NCBI GenBank assembly: GCA_024696725.1
Contig: JAILGO010000119.1
Location: forward strand, 1-10,402
Source of the DNA: Eubacterium sp.
GTDB lineage: Bacteria > Bacillota > Clostridia > Oscillospirales > Acutalibacteraceae
Direction of reading: 5' to 3'
DNA length: 10,402 nt
The position numbers were made by a program, and so were the translations under genes. Below, piece after piece: positions 1 through 6,544 of this stretch. Position 1 is the stretch's first letter. Every line of letters starts with the position of its first letter. Below the pieces are notes generated by a model. That model saw nothing but the letters and a program-made list of their open reading frames with translations. It was not told the origin of the DNA and searched no databases.

Positions 1-1789
1 CCTTTGTTTTCGGGTTGTTCGGGTCCTGAAGCTCCTCGGTCAGACGCTTCGGAAGCTTATCCGCGCCCGCCTTCTGACCTAAGATAACGTTTCCGATACG
101 CTCGGCGTTCCAGCCGTAAGCTCCCCAGGTCAGCATAGACGCCATATTCGCTCTCATTCCCGTCGCGTGCTGAACGGCGATAGGATGAGGCAGAAGCGGA
201 ATATTGAGCTGAGGCACCTTTGTAAAGTGGCTCAGAAGATTAACAACGGGTCCGACGTACGGGAAGCACGCGAGAATAGTTTTTGTCAGAAGCATATTCG
301 GCTTTCCGATAAGAAAACCGGGAAGCACCGCGTAGCTTGTAAACAGACAGCTGCCCGCCGCGGAAATAGATTCCATAAGATTCTGGAACATAATACCGAT
401 AGCTGCCTTGCCGTGAGGTGTGAGGGAATTGACGTCAAGACCGAGTCCCTCAACGACGACCATATAGCCTGCGTTAAGGTGGCAGCCGCCGCGGTTTGCA
501 GTAGCATAGCCGAGTCCCTGACCGACGGCGTGGCGCGGCTCGTACGCCGCGAGCTCCATACCCTTTGCGTGAATAGCGAATTCCTTGCCGCCGAATTTTT
601 CGCTCATCCGTTTCGAGCCGTCGGCAAGCTCGTTCCCCTCGCCCCTGCGGTAAGCTATATCCTCAAACATCTTTGAAATATTATCCGTTTCGCCGAAGTG
701 AACTCCGAAATCGTGAATTCCTTTTTCGGCGAGCTCCATAGCGAACGCAATAGAGCCTGCGCAGGAAATCGAATCCATACCGAGCTCGTCGAGCTCATAG
801 TTCCATTTAAGTATTTTTTCAATATCGTCGTTTAAAATATTAGGACCGAAAAGTCCGAGAGTTTCAAGCTCGGGACCCTTTACGACCTTACCCCCGACCT
901 CTACTCTTCTCGCACAGCGGATTACGCAGCCCGTGCACGCGCCGTTTGAAACGAGGTGGTTTTCCGCCAGCTCTTCGCCCGACACGTTTTCAAAGCCGTC
1001 AAATCTTCCGGCGGAAAAGTTCTTGGTAGCAAGAATAGAGTGCGCCTGCATCGGTGCAATCAGTCCGGCGCTGCCAAGCTTCGGAAGCTGTCTTCCCGTT
1101 AGGGGATGAGACTGAAGCAGCTTAGTCCACTTTACGTTAAACTGCTTAAGCTTTTCCTCGTCGTAAAGCTTCGGGAGCTTAGTTCCCTTTGCGGTAACTG
1201 CCTTAAGCTTTTTATCGCCGAAAACGGCTCCGACGCCGCCGCGTCCCGCCGTTCTTTCATTACTGAAAACGCAGGCGTAAAGCACCTTATTTTCACCCGC
1301 GGGACCGATAACGAGCCTTCCCGGATAGTCAATAAGCTTTTCCTGCGCCTCGCCCGTGGTAAGTCCCCACAGCTCCTCAGCACTCTCAAAGGTAACCTCG
1401 TCAGCCGTAATGTGCACGGTTACGGGGTTTTCGCTTCTTCCGCCGAAAATTACGGCGTCATAGCCCGCGCGTTTAAGCGAAAGACCGAAGTCGCCGCCGC
1501 AGTTTGACGAGGTTATAATATTCGTCAGCGGAGAAACGGTTGAAATATTGAATCTCGACGTGTTCGGACAGCCGCAGCCCGTAAGCGGACCCGTTGTAAC
1601 GACGAGCCAGTTATCCTCGTCAAACGCCTTCATCTCGGGCGTAATATGATGAAGAAGGATATCGGCAGCCATTACTTTTCCGCCGAGAGTACGCTCTCTG
1701 TCCTTATCCGTCCACGGAAACTCTTCGTAGGTTTGTTTCGATAAATCAACAAACAGAACCCTACCCATATAACCGCAGTATTCAGTCAT
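1..1789 (-). CDS. aor: Aldehyde:ferredoxin oxidoreductase (tungstopterin enzyme family), C-terminus off window
   Basis: AOR-family enzymes oxidise aldehydes to carboxylic acids in the cytoplasm with ferredoxin as electron acceptor, using a bis-pyranopterin W (rarely Mo) cofactor and one [4Fe-4S] cluster. I read an open frame of 596 codons from ATG 1789 to the window edge. It shows the N-terminal pterin-binding region (GPLTGCGCPNTSRFN, then NCGGDFG), a cluster motif CTGCVIRC (C285, C288, C292), the GPELET motif (305-310), NRGGCHL (H437) and a probable fourth cluster ligand in AAGSCLF (C481). This spacing closely follows the Pyrococcus furiosus enzyme (C288, C291, C295, H448, C494). The end is missing, so the full protein is probably longer than the ~605-residue archaeal AOR and closer to ~700-residue YdhV-like members. 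AAGGAG lies 8 bases before the start, which overlaps the E1 gene by 8 bases. The physiological aldehyde is unknown. Tungsten rather than molybdenum is inferred from the divergent tup genes. Confidence 0.93.
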   Translation of the reverse strand, partial: MTEYCGYMGRVLFVDLSKQTYEEFPWTDKDRERTLGGKVMAADILLHHITPEMKAFDEDNWLVVTTGPLTGCGCPNTSRFNISTVSPLTNIITSSNCGGDFGLSLKRAGYDAVIFGGRSENPVTVHITADEVTFESAEELWGLTTGEAQEKLIDYPGRLVIGPAGENKVLYACVFSNERTAGRGGVGAVFGDKKLKAVTAKGTKLPKLYDEEKLKQFNVKWTKLLQSHPLTGRQLPKLGSAGLIAPMQAHSILATKNFSAGRFDGFENVSGEELAENHLVSNGACTGCVIRCARRVEVGGKVVKGPELETLGLFGPNILNDDIEKILKWNYELDELGMDSISCAGSIAFAMELAEKGIHDFGVHFGETDNISKMFEDIAYRRGEGNELADGSKRMSEKFGGKEFAIHAKGMELAAYEPRHAVGQGLGYATANRGGCHLNAGYMVVVEGLGLDVNSLTPHGKAAIGIMFQNLMESISAAGSCLFTSYAVLPGFLIGKPNMLLTKTILACFPYVGPVVNLLSHFTKVPQLNIPLLPHPIAVQHATGMRANMASMLTWGAYGWNAERIGNVILGQKAGADKLPKRLTEELQDPNNPKTK

Positions 1790-2429
1790 TTTTATCACTC
1801 CTTATTTCAAGTGCGTGTATTTTATTATTATCATATACGTAAAGCTTTCCCGCGCTTTCGGTCCTGCCGAGAAAATAATCGGTTGCAAGCTGCGCCTCAA
1901 GCGCTCCGATAATGGCTGCAGTCGCGCTCGGCGAAAGAGACTTTTTGACCGTTCCGTTAAGACAGCCCGCCGCTTCCAAATCGGGCGTTTTATCGGGTAA
2001 ATACATATATGCAATTCCGAAAAAGCCGTTAATATTTCCGTTAACCAAGGGGATTTTTTTCTCCCTGCAATCAGCATTTACGAGCTTTCTCGTTTCAATA
2101 TTATCAACGGCAAGAATAACGATATCAAAGCCGTTTAAAAGCGATTTTTCGTACCTTTTGAAGCGGTATTCGATTTCCGTTTCGGGGGAATATTTCTTCA
2201 GCCTTTCGGCAAGGAGCTTACACTTTTCTTTTCCCGTATCTTCCTTAGTATAGAAAAACTGACGGTTGAGATTTCTTTCCTCAACGGTATCGTAATCAAC
2301 AAGCAGCAGCCTTCCTATCCCCGCGCCCGCGAGGTGAACGGCGGCGTTTGTTCCGAGCCCGCCGCAGCCTATAATTACGGCGCTGTTTTTTGAAATATCA
2401 AAGCCCTGAATTTCGGATTTCAAGCTCAT
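1782..2429 (-). CDS. ThiF/HesA/MoeB-type E1-like adenylyltransferase
   Basis: E1-like enzymes use ATP to adenylylate the C-terminal glycine of a ubiquitin-fold sulfur carrier (MoaD, ThiS), preparing it to receive sulfur. The 215-residue product has the nucleotide-binding loop GCGGLG (21-26), the acidic pair in LLLVDYDTVE (D45, D47), the ERNLNRQ segment (51-57) that contacts ATP, and AVDN (107-110). It lacks the two CxxC zinc-binding pairs typical of MoeB and ThiF (its cysteines are isolated at 22, 70, 121 and 156), so it resembles the shorter HesA-like proteins found beside AOR genes in anaerobes. Its ATG overlaps the stop of the upstream moaB-like gene (ATGA), with GGAGGT about 10 bases upstream, and its end overlaps the AOR start. 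The context points to a role in dithiolene-sulfur supply for the tungsten cofactor; a thiamin or cysteine role is possible. No sulfur-carrier gene is visible here. Confidence 0.88.
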   Translation of the reverse strand: MSLKSEIQGFDISKNSAVIIGCGGLGTNAAVHLAGAGIGRLLLVDYDTVEERNLNRQFFYTKEDTGKEKCKLLAERLKKYSPETEIEYRFKRYEKSLLNGFDIVILAVDNIETRKLVNADCREKKIPLVNGNINGFFGIAYMYLPDKTPDLEAAGCLNGTVKKSLSPSATAAIIGALEAQLATDYFLGRTESAGKLYVYDNNKIHALEIRSDKND

Positions 2430-2920
2430 TTTCCGTAATTACCTCCGCAACTCTGAGTATTTCCGCTTAGCGTTTCGACGGCGTGAGGAAGAACGTTGAT
2501 AACAACCGCAATGCTTTCCCTTACAGCCTTCGGGCTTCCGGGAAGATTAATAATAAGAGTACCGCCGCGTATTCCGCTTACGGCGCGCGAAAGCATAGCT
2601 CTTTCGGTAATTTCAAGGCTCTTCGCCCTTATCGCTTCGGATATACCGGGAACCTTTTTTTCGATTACCGCTTCAGTAGCTTCGGGCGTAACGTCCCTCG
2701 GCGCGAAGCCCGTGCCGCCCGTTGTAAAAATCACGTCGCATTTTTCATCGTCGGCAAGCTCGCAGATTGCCTTTGAAATTTTGAATTTTACGTCGGGAAC
2801 GAGACGGTAAACGCTTTCGTCGCAAAGAGGCTTTACGCATTCCTCTATAGCGGGACCGCTTTTGTCATCGCAAACTCCGTTAAAGCATCTGTCGCTTACG
2901 CAGATTATTCCGATTTTCAT
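2426..2920 (-). CDS. moaB: MoaB/MogA-family molybdopterin adenylyltransferase
   Basis: Members of this family bind molybdopterin and adenylylate it with ATP, making the activated intermediate that MoeA uses for metal insertion (the MogA role in E. coli; archaeal MoaB does the same for tungsten enzymes). The 164-residue product shows the fold's hallmarks: MKIGIICVSDR at the N-terminus, DDKSGP (18-23), TTGGTG (66-71), the acidic motif PRDVTPEAT (D76) and INLPGSPKA near the C-terminus. Start choice: in-frame GTG 2929 and ATG 2926 overlap an AGGTGA ribosome site (2931-2926) that is correctly spaced for ATG 2920, so I take 2920. It is first in the leftward operon and its TGA overlaps the next start. 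MoaB and MogA cannot be told apart confidently from sequence alone; 164 residues is nearer MoaB in size. Confidence 0.92.
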   Translation of the reverse strand: MKIGIICVSDRCFNGVCDDKSGPAIEECVKPLCDESVYRLVPDVKFKISKAICELADDEKCDVIFTTGGTGFAPRDVTPEATEAVIEKKVPGISEAIRAKSLEITERAMLSRAVSGIRGGTLIINLPGSPKAVRESIAVVINVLPHAVETLSGNTQSCGGNYGK

Positions 2921-2933
2921 ACTCATCACCTAC

Positions 2934-2945
2934 GATAATATTATC
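2934..2945. promoter_or_regulatory. 12-bp perfect palindrome just upstream of the leftward operon
   Basis: GATAATATTATC is its own reverse complement and ends 14 bases before the chosen moaB start codon. A weak minus-strand promoter could be read across it: TTGAAC (2966-2961), 17 bases, then TAATAT (2943-2938), each matching consensus at four of six positions. That would put the -10 box inside the palindrome but leave almost no leader before the ribosome site. The region is very AT-rich, so chance palindromes are more likely here than elsewhere. Treat as a possible operator only. Confidence 0.3.
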
Positions 2946-2982
2946 ATATTTGTACATTAAGTTCAATATATAAATATTTTTC

Positions 2983-3011
2983 TTTAAAAATAGTTAACTA
3001 TGTGGTAAAAT
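2983..3011 (+). promoter_or_regulatory. tupA: Predicted sigma-A-type promoter of the tup-moe-moa operon
   Basis: A -35-like TTTAAA (2983-2988; 4 of 6) is followed by an ideal 17-base spacer and a -10 TAAAAT (3006-3011; 5 of 6) preceded by TGG, forming an extended -10 element (TGn). Transcription would start near 3018 and give a leader of about 135 bases before tupA. No other good pair was seen upstream of tupA on this strand. Confidence 0.6.
2990..3001. promoter_or_regulatory. Perfect palindrome ATAGTTAACTAT inside the promoter spacer: probable operator
   Basis: ATAGTTAACTAT is a 12-bp perfect inverted repeat lying between the -35 and -10 boxes of the predicted tupA promoter. A repressor bound here would block RNA polymerase. 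It is also about 70 bases upstream of the divergent moaB start, so one site could control both operons. A tungstate- or molybdate-responsive regulator (ModE-like or TunR-like in role) is the obvious candidate, but no regulator gene lies in the window and the site does not match the E. coli ModE consensus as I know it. Confidence 0.5.
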
Positions 3012-3017
3012 ATGGTT

Positions 3018-3152
3018 AATGATATTGCCCGACTCCGTACGGCTAAGTGTTATCATAGGCTTTACGGAGCGAAGCTGAAATAAACTTCACATCAGCTTAA
3101 GGGTACAGCGGGAAACGGCTGTGCCTTCCGTGTTTGAAAAGGAGCAGTTATC
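3018..3152 (+). ncRNA. Structured tupA leader RNA; candidate Moco/Tuco-type riboswitch
   Basis: From the predicted transcription start to tupA I can draw three consecutive hairpins. H1 pairs CTCCGTA (3033-3039) with TACGGAG (3063-3069), perfect 7 bp. H2 pairs AAGCTGA (3072-3078) with TCAGCTT (3092-3098), perfect 7 bp. H3 pairs 3100-3109 with 3118-3127, 10 bp with two G-U pairs, around a GGGAAACG loop that can form a G-C-closed GAAA tetraloop. A weak outer helix ATGATA (3019-3024) with TATCAT (3149-3154) would cover the tupA start codon. No U-tract follows any hairpin, so control would more likely act on translation than on termination. The ribosome site AAAAGGAG (3137-3144) is 8 bases before ATG 3153. 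Moco/Tuco riboswitches are known to precede cofactor and metal-transport genes and use GNRA loops; I did not verify a match to their consensus. Confidence 0.4.
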
Positions 3153-4016
3153 ATGAAAAAAGTTTTAGCAGTATTAATGGCACTCGTTATGGCGTTTGCG
3201 TTTGCAGCCTGCTCTGCAAAGCCTGCCGACGATGCCGCATCCACCGACGCTCCCGCAGCAGCCGACGCTAAGGTAATCCGTCTTTCGACCACTACCTCGG
3301 TTAACGACTCGGGACTTCTTCCCTATCTTCTTCCTACCTTTGAAAAGGAAACGGGCTATAAGGTTGAGGTTCAGTCGGCAGGTACGGGCGCAGCCATCCA
3401 GAAGGCTATCGACGGTAACGCCGACGTAATCCTCGTTCACGCAAAGGCTTCCGAGGAGGAATTTATCGCAGGCGGTTACGGCGTTGAAAGACTTCCGTTC
3501 ATGTACAACTATTTCGTAGTTGTAGGTCCTAAGGACGACCCCGCAGGCATTAAAGGAAGCGCGGACGCAGCCACGGCATTCGGCAAGATTAAGGAAAGCG
3601 AAAGCAAGTTCGTATCCCGCGGCGACGAAAGCGGAACGCACAAAGCTGAGCTTAAAATCTGGGGCGAAGGAAACGAGCCCAACGCAGAGAACGACAAGTG
3701 GTATATCAGCGCAGGTCAGGGTATGGGCGCATGTCTTACAATGGCAAGCGAGCAGCAGGCTTACTGCCTTACCGACAAGGCAACCTTCCTTTCAATGAAG
3801 GACGAGCTCAACCTCGACATCGTTCTTGAAGAGGGCGAGGATATGAAGAACACATATTCTCTTATCGCTGTAAATCCCGAAAAGATTGACGGCGTTAACA
3901 CCGAAGGCGCTCAGGCGTTCATCGACTGGATGCTCGGCGACGAAGCAAGCGCTCTTATCGCAAAGTACGGCGAAGAGGAATACGGCGTCGCACTTTTCAA
4001 GCTTCTTGAAAAATAA
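3153..4016 (+). CDS. tupA: Tungstate ABC transporter substrate-binding lipoprotein
   Basis: TupA captures tungstate outside the membrane with high selectivity over molybdate and delivers it to TupB. The 287-residue product begins with a lipoprotein signal peptide (MKK, hydrophobic stretch, FAAC with C20 as lipidation site) followed by an Ala/Asp-rich linker. The mature domain has the family signature LSTTTS (44-49), SAGTGAAI (75-82), DVILVHAKASEEEF (91-104), GYGVER, VVVGPKDDPA (122-131), SRGDESGTH (155-163, with R156 as a likely oxyanion contact by family analogy) and GQGMGACL further on. These separate it from ModA and WtpA. Lysine is written AAG in about 17 of 23 cases, more biased than in tupC, which suggests selection for high expression. 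The strong ribosome site and the structured leader make it the regulated first gene of the operon. Its TAA shares a base with the tupB start. Confidence 0.96.
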   Translation: MKKVLAVLMALVMAFAFAACSAKPADDAASTDAPAAADAKVIRLSTTTSVNDSGLLPYLLPTFEKETGYKVEVQSAGTGAAIQKAIDGNADVILVHAKASEEEFIAGGYGVERLPFMYNYFVVVGPKDDPAGIKGSADAATAFGKIKESESKFVSRGDESGTHKAELKIWGEGNEPNAENDKWYISAGQGMGACLTMASEQQAYCLTDKATFLSMKDELNLDIVLEEGEDMKNTYSLIAVNPEKIDGVNTEGAQAFIDWMLGDEASALIAKYGEEEYGVALFKLLEK

Positions 4017-4702
4017 TGGAAAGCATCAGACAGGCGTTTGATTTACTTTTTTCCCTCGACAAAGAGCTTCTTCAGATTATAGGCGTTACGCTCAGAATGT
4101 CATTTTTCAGCACGGTTATTTCGTGTTTAGCCGGACTTCCGCTCGGCGCGCTTATAGGTACAAGAAGCTTTAAGGGAAAGTCGTTTATAAAAAAACTTAT
4201 ACATACTTTAATGGGCTTGCCGCCGGTGGTGGCAGGCCTGTTGGTCTATACCCTGTTCACTCATTACGGACCGTTCGGAAGTCTTAACCTTCTCTTTACG
4301 GTTAGGGTAATGGTAATAGCGCAGGTTATTCTAATCACGCCCGTCGTAACAGGTCTTTCCTCATCTTTTATTGAGAGTACCTCAAAGCCCGTGATTGAAA
4401 CAGCGCGAGGTCTCGGGCTTTCAAGAGGTAAAACCGCAGGACTCTGTATATCCGAGGGACGCTCCTCTCTTTTTTCCGTCGTGCTTAACGCCTTCGGACG
4501 CTCTATCGCCGAGGTCGGCGCCGTAAGCATCGTCGGCGGCAATATTCAATGGAAAACGAGAGTAATGACAACGGCGATTATGCTTGAAACGAACAAGGGC
4601 AAGTTTTCCTTTGCGCTCGCGCTCGGAATAATACTTCTTCTCATTGCCTTTACCGTCAACGCACTCGCCTCGTTTATAGTAAAGGAGCCTTCGGATGATT
4701 AA
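4016..4702 (+). CDS. tupB: Tungstate ABC transporter permease
   Basis: TupB forms the membrane channel through which tungstate passes into the cytoplasm. The 228-residue protein has several hydrophobic segments (for example around residues 20-45, 62-82, 95-125 and 195-222), as expected for a five- to six-helix permease of the ModB/TupB type. GLPPVVAGLLVY follows the second segment, a stretch typical of oxyanion permeases. The cytoplasmic coupling loop that docks on the ATPase is visible as ETARGLGLSRGK followed by an AFGRSIAEVGA segment. The start overlaps the tupA stop (TAATG) and has no good ribosome site of its own, so translation is probably coupled to tupA. Its last 8 bases overlap tupC. 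The TupB assignment over ModB rests mostly on the TupA neighbour. Confidence 0.94.
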   Translation: MESIRQAFDLLFSLDKELLQIIGVTLRMSFFSTVISCLAGLPLGALIGTRSFKGKSFIKKLIHTLMGLPPVVAGLLVYTLFTHYGPFGSLNLLFTVRVMVIAQVILITPVVTGLSSSFIESTSKPVIETARGLGLSRGKTAGLCISEGRSSLFSVVLNAFGRSIAEVGAVSIVGGNIQWKTRVMTTAIMLETNKGKFSFALALGIILLLIAFTVNALASFIVKEPSDD

Positions 4703-5348
4703 GATAAAAAACCTGAAAAAAAGCTACGGCGAGCGTACCGTGCTTGATATAAAAGAGCTTGTAATCAACGACGGCGAAACCGTCGTTTTTGCAGGAGCCA
4801 ACGGAAGCGGGAAGACTACGCTTCTCCGTATTCTCGCGGGAATGCTTAAAGCAACCGACGGTGAAATCGACTCGCCGAACGAGGTTCTTTATCTTCCTCA
4901 GCAAAGCTACGCCTTCCGCGGAGATTTAATTAAAAACATCACTATCGGAGGCGCGGACAGGAAAGAGGCTGAAAAGCTTCTTGAAGCGCTTGAGCTTTCG
5001 CATTTAAAGGATAAAAAGGCGCGCTCGCTTTCGGGCGGTGAGCTTCAGAGACTCGCGCTTTGCCGACTGCTTGTCAGGGACTGCAGGCTGCTTCTGCTTG
5101 ACGAGCCAACGAGCGCCTGCGACGCTAAGGGCGCAGAGCTTGTTATAAGCGCGATTAAAGACTATCGGAAAAAGCACGGCTGCACCGTGCTTATGAGCAC
5201 TCACTCCCCCGTCCTTGCCGCTAACGCCGCAGACAGACTGATTATTCTAAACGGCGGAAAAGCCGAGACCGACGGCGAGCCGAAGAAGGTGCTTAATAAC
5301 CCCGAAACCGAATGGGCAAAAAGCTTTATCGCAGGGTGGAAAATATAA
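4695..5348 (+). CDS. tupC: Tungstate ABC transporter ATP-binding protein
   Basis: TupC is the ATPase that powers tungstate import by TupB. The 217-residue protein has a full nucleotide-binding domain: Walker A GANGSGKTT (34-42), Q-loop LPQQ (67-70), ABC signature LSGGE (112-116), Walker B LLLLDEP (132-138) and the H-switch STHS (H170). It is a minimal ATPase with no C-terminal TOBE/MOP oxyanion-binding domain, unlike ModC, so it offers no obvious cytoplasmic metal-feedback site. AAAGGAG lies 7 bases before ATG 4695, inside the end of tupB. The terminal TAA shares one base with the next start codon at 5348, placing import and metal insertion on the same message. Confidence 0.95.
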   Translation: MIKIKNLKKSYGERTVLDIKELVINDGETVVFAGANGSGKTTLLRILAGMLKATDGEIDSPNEVLYLPQQSYAFRGDLIKNITIGGADRKEAEKLLEALELSHLKDKKARSLSGGELQRLALCRLLVRDCRLLLLDEPTSACDAKGAELVISAIKDYRKKHGCTVLMSTHSPVLAANAADRLIILNGGKAETDGEPKKVLNNPETEWAKSFIAGWKI

Positions 5349-6544
5349 TGCTTAACGTTCTTACAAGGGAGAAAGCCGTTTCTCTTATTAAAGAAAAGAC
5401 GGCGCAGATAACTCCCGAAACCGAAAAAGTGAATATTGCTTCAGCTCTCGGAAGAACGCTCGCGCAGGACGTTATTTCAGCCGAGAATATTCCCTCGTTT
5501 GACAGAACGACGGTCGACGGCTACGCGGTTATTGCCGCGGACACCTTCGGTGCGGGAGAAGCTATACCCGCTCAGCTCGACACGGTCGGGGAAATACTTA
5601 TGGGCGAAAAGGCTGACTTCACTCTTAAAAGAGGTCAGTGCGCTAAAATCTCAACAGGCGGTATGCTTCCGAACGGAGCGGACGCCGCGGTTATGGTTGA
5701 GCATACGGAAAACGCCGAAGGGCTCTGTCTGATTTATAAATCCGTTGCGCCGTACGAAAACGTAACAAAAACGGGCGACGATATTTCCGAGGGCGAAACG
5801 GCGCTTAAACGGGGTACTGTTATAACTCCCGCCGAAACCGGAATTCTCTCGGCGCTCGGTATTTACACCGTTCCCGTTTTTAAAAAGCCCGTTATAGCTA
5901 TCATTTCAACGGGCGACGAAATAGTAAACGATACTCCCGAAAAGGGACAAATCAGAGATATTAACACCTATCTTCTTTCAGCTTCGGTAAAGCAGTACGG
6001 ATGCGACGTGCTTGAATACGGAGCGGTACGCGACAGAAGAGAGGAAATCGAAGGCGCGGTTAAGGACTGCGCCGAAAAAGCCGACGCCGTGCTTATTTCG
6101 GGCGGCTCCTCGGCAGGTACAAGAGATATGACCGTGGATATAATTGATTCGCTCGGCGAGGCGTTTTTCCACGGAATCGCAATGAAACCGGGAAAGCCGA
6201 CAATTTTCGGTATGATAAACGGTAAGCCCGTATTCGGGCTGCCCGGTCATCCTCTCGCGGCTTACTTCGTTTTTCGGCTGATTGTAACGGAATATATAAG
6301 AGGAGTATTGAGACTTTCCCCCGACAAGCCGAAAAGAAGCGGCTGTCTTGAGGTCAATATTCCGTCAAACCACGGCAGAGAGGAATTTCTCTGCATTAAA
6401 TTCAATGAAAACAACAAGGTCGTTCCCGTACACACCAAGTCGGGCATCGTCTCCGTTTTATCGGAAGCAGAGGGCTTTATAAGAATACCGCGCGACGCTG
6501 AGGGTATGTTTAAAGGAACGGCTGTGGAAATATACGAATTATGA
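5348..6544 (+). CDS. moeA: MoeA-family molybdopterin molybdenum/tungsten transferase (first copy)
   Basis: MoeA removes AMP from adenylylated molybdopterin and inserts the metal oxyanion. With the start at ATG 5348 the product has 398 residues, the normal length for stand-alone MoeA. An in-frame ATG at 5312 would add 12 residues inside tupC and lacks support, while GGTGG lies about 9 bases before 5348. Motifs: RTTVDGYAV (53-61, D57; the usual form is SAMDGYA), STGG with GADAAVMVEH (102-119), ISTGDEIV (186-193), LISGGSSAGTRD (249-260), KPGKP (280-284) and GLPGHP (297-302), followed by a C-terminal MoeA domain IV. Its position directly after tupC suggests tungstate is the metal handled, but this cannot be read from the protein. 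The TGA overlaps the ATG of the second moeA (ATGA). Confidence 0.93.
   Translation: MLNVLTREKAVSLIKEKTAQITPETEKVNIASALGRTLAQDVISAENIPSFDRTTVDGYAVIAADTFGAGEAIPAQLDTVGEILMGEKADFTLKRGQCAKISTGGMLPNGADAAVMVEHTENAEGLCLIYKSVAPYENVTKTGDDISEGETALKRGTVITPAETGILSALGIYTVPVFKKPVIAIISTGDEIVNDTPEKGQIRDINTYLLSASVKQYGCDVLEYGAVRDRREEIEGAVKDCAEKADAVLISGGSSAGTRDMTVDIIDSLGEAFFHGIAMKPGKPTIFGMINGKPVFGLPGHPLAAYFVFRLIVTEYIRGVLRLSPDKPKRSGCLEVNIPSNHGREEFLCIKFNENNKVVPVHTKSGIVSVLSEAEGFIRIPRDAEGMFKGTAVEIYEL

Noticed and set aside
167..676. Plus-strand open frame of 169 codons opposite the AOR gene
   Set aside because: It is antisense to well-conserved AOR motifs, has no family resemblance and no ribosome site; a shadow of a GC-balanced coding region.
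1782..2429. Calling the E1 enzyme MoeB or ThiF by name
   Set aside because: The CxxC zinc-binding pairs typical of those proteins are absent and the protein is short; only the broader family is supported.
3033..3127. A transcription attenuator (terminator hairpin) in the tupA leader
   Set aside because: None of the three hairpins is followed by a run of T, so an intrinsic terminator is not supported.
3174..3641. Minus-strand open frame of 155 codons opposite tupA
   Set aside because: It lies entirely within tupA, and its low-complexity composition mirrors the tupA codon pattern; no independent support.
5312..5347. Earlier ATG for the first moeA
   Set aside because: It would add 12 residues inside tupC without a good ribosome site; ATG 5348 forms the usual stop-start overlap and has GGTGG upstream.
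3153..5348. Molybdate transporter ModABC or WtpABC instead of TupABC
   Set aside because: LSTTTS, SRGDESGTH and the GQGMG region of the binding protein are TupA hallmarks, and the ATPase lacks the ModC TOBE domain.
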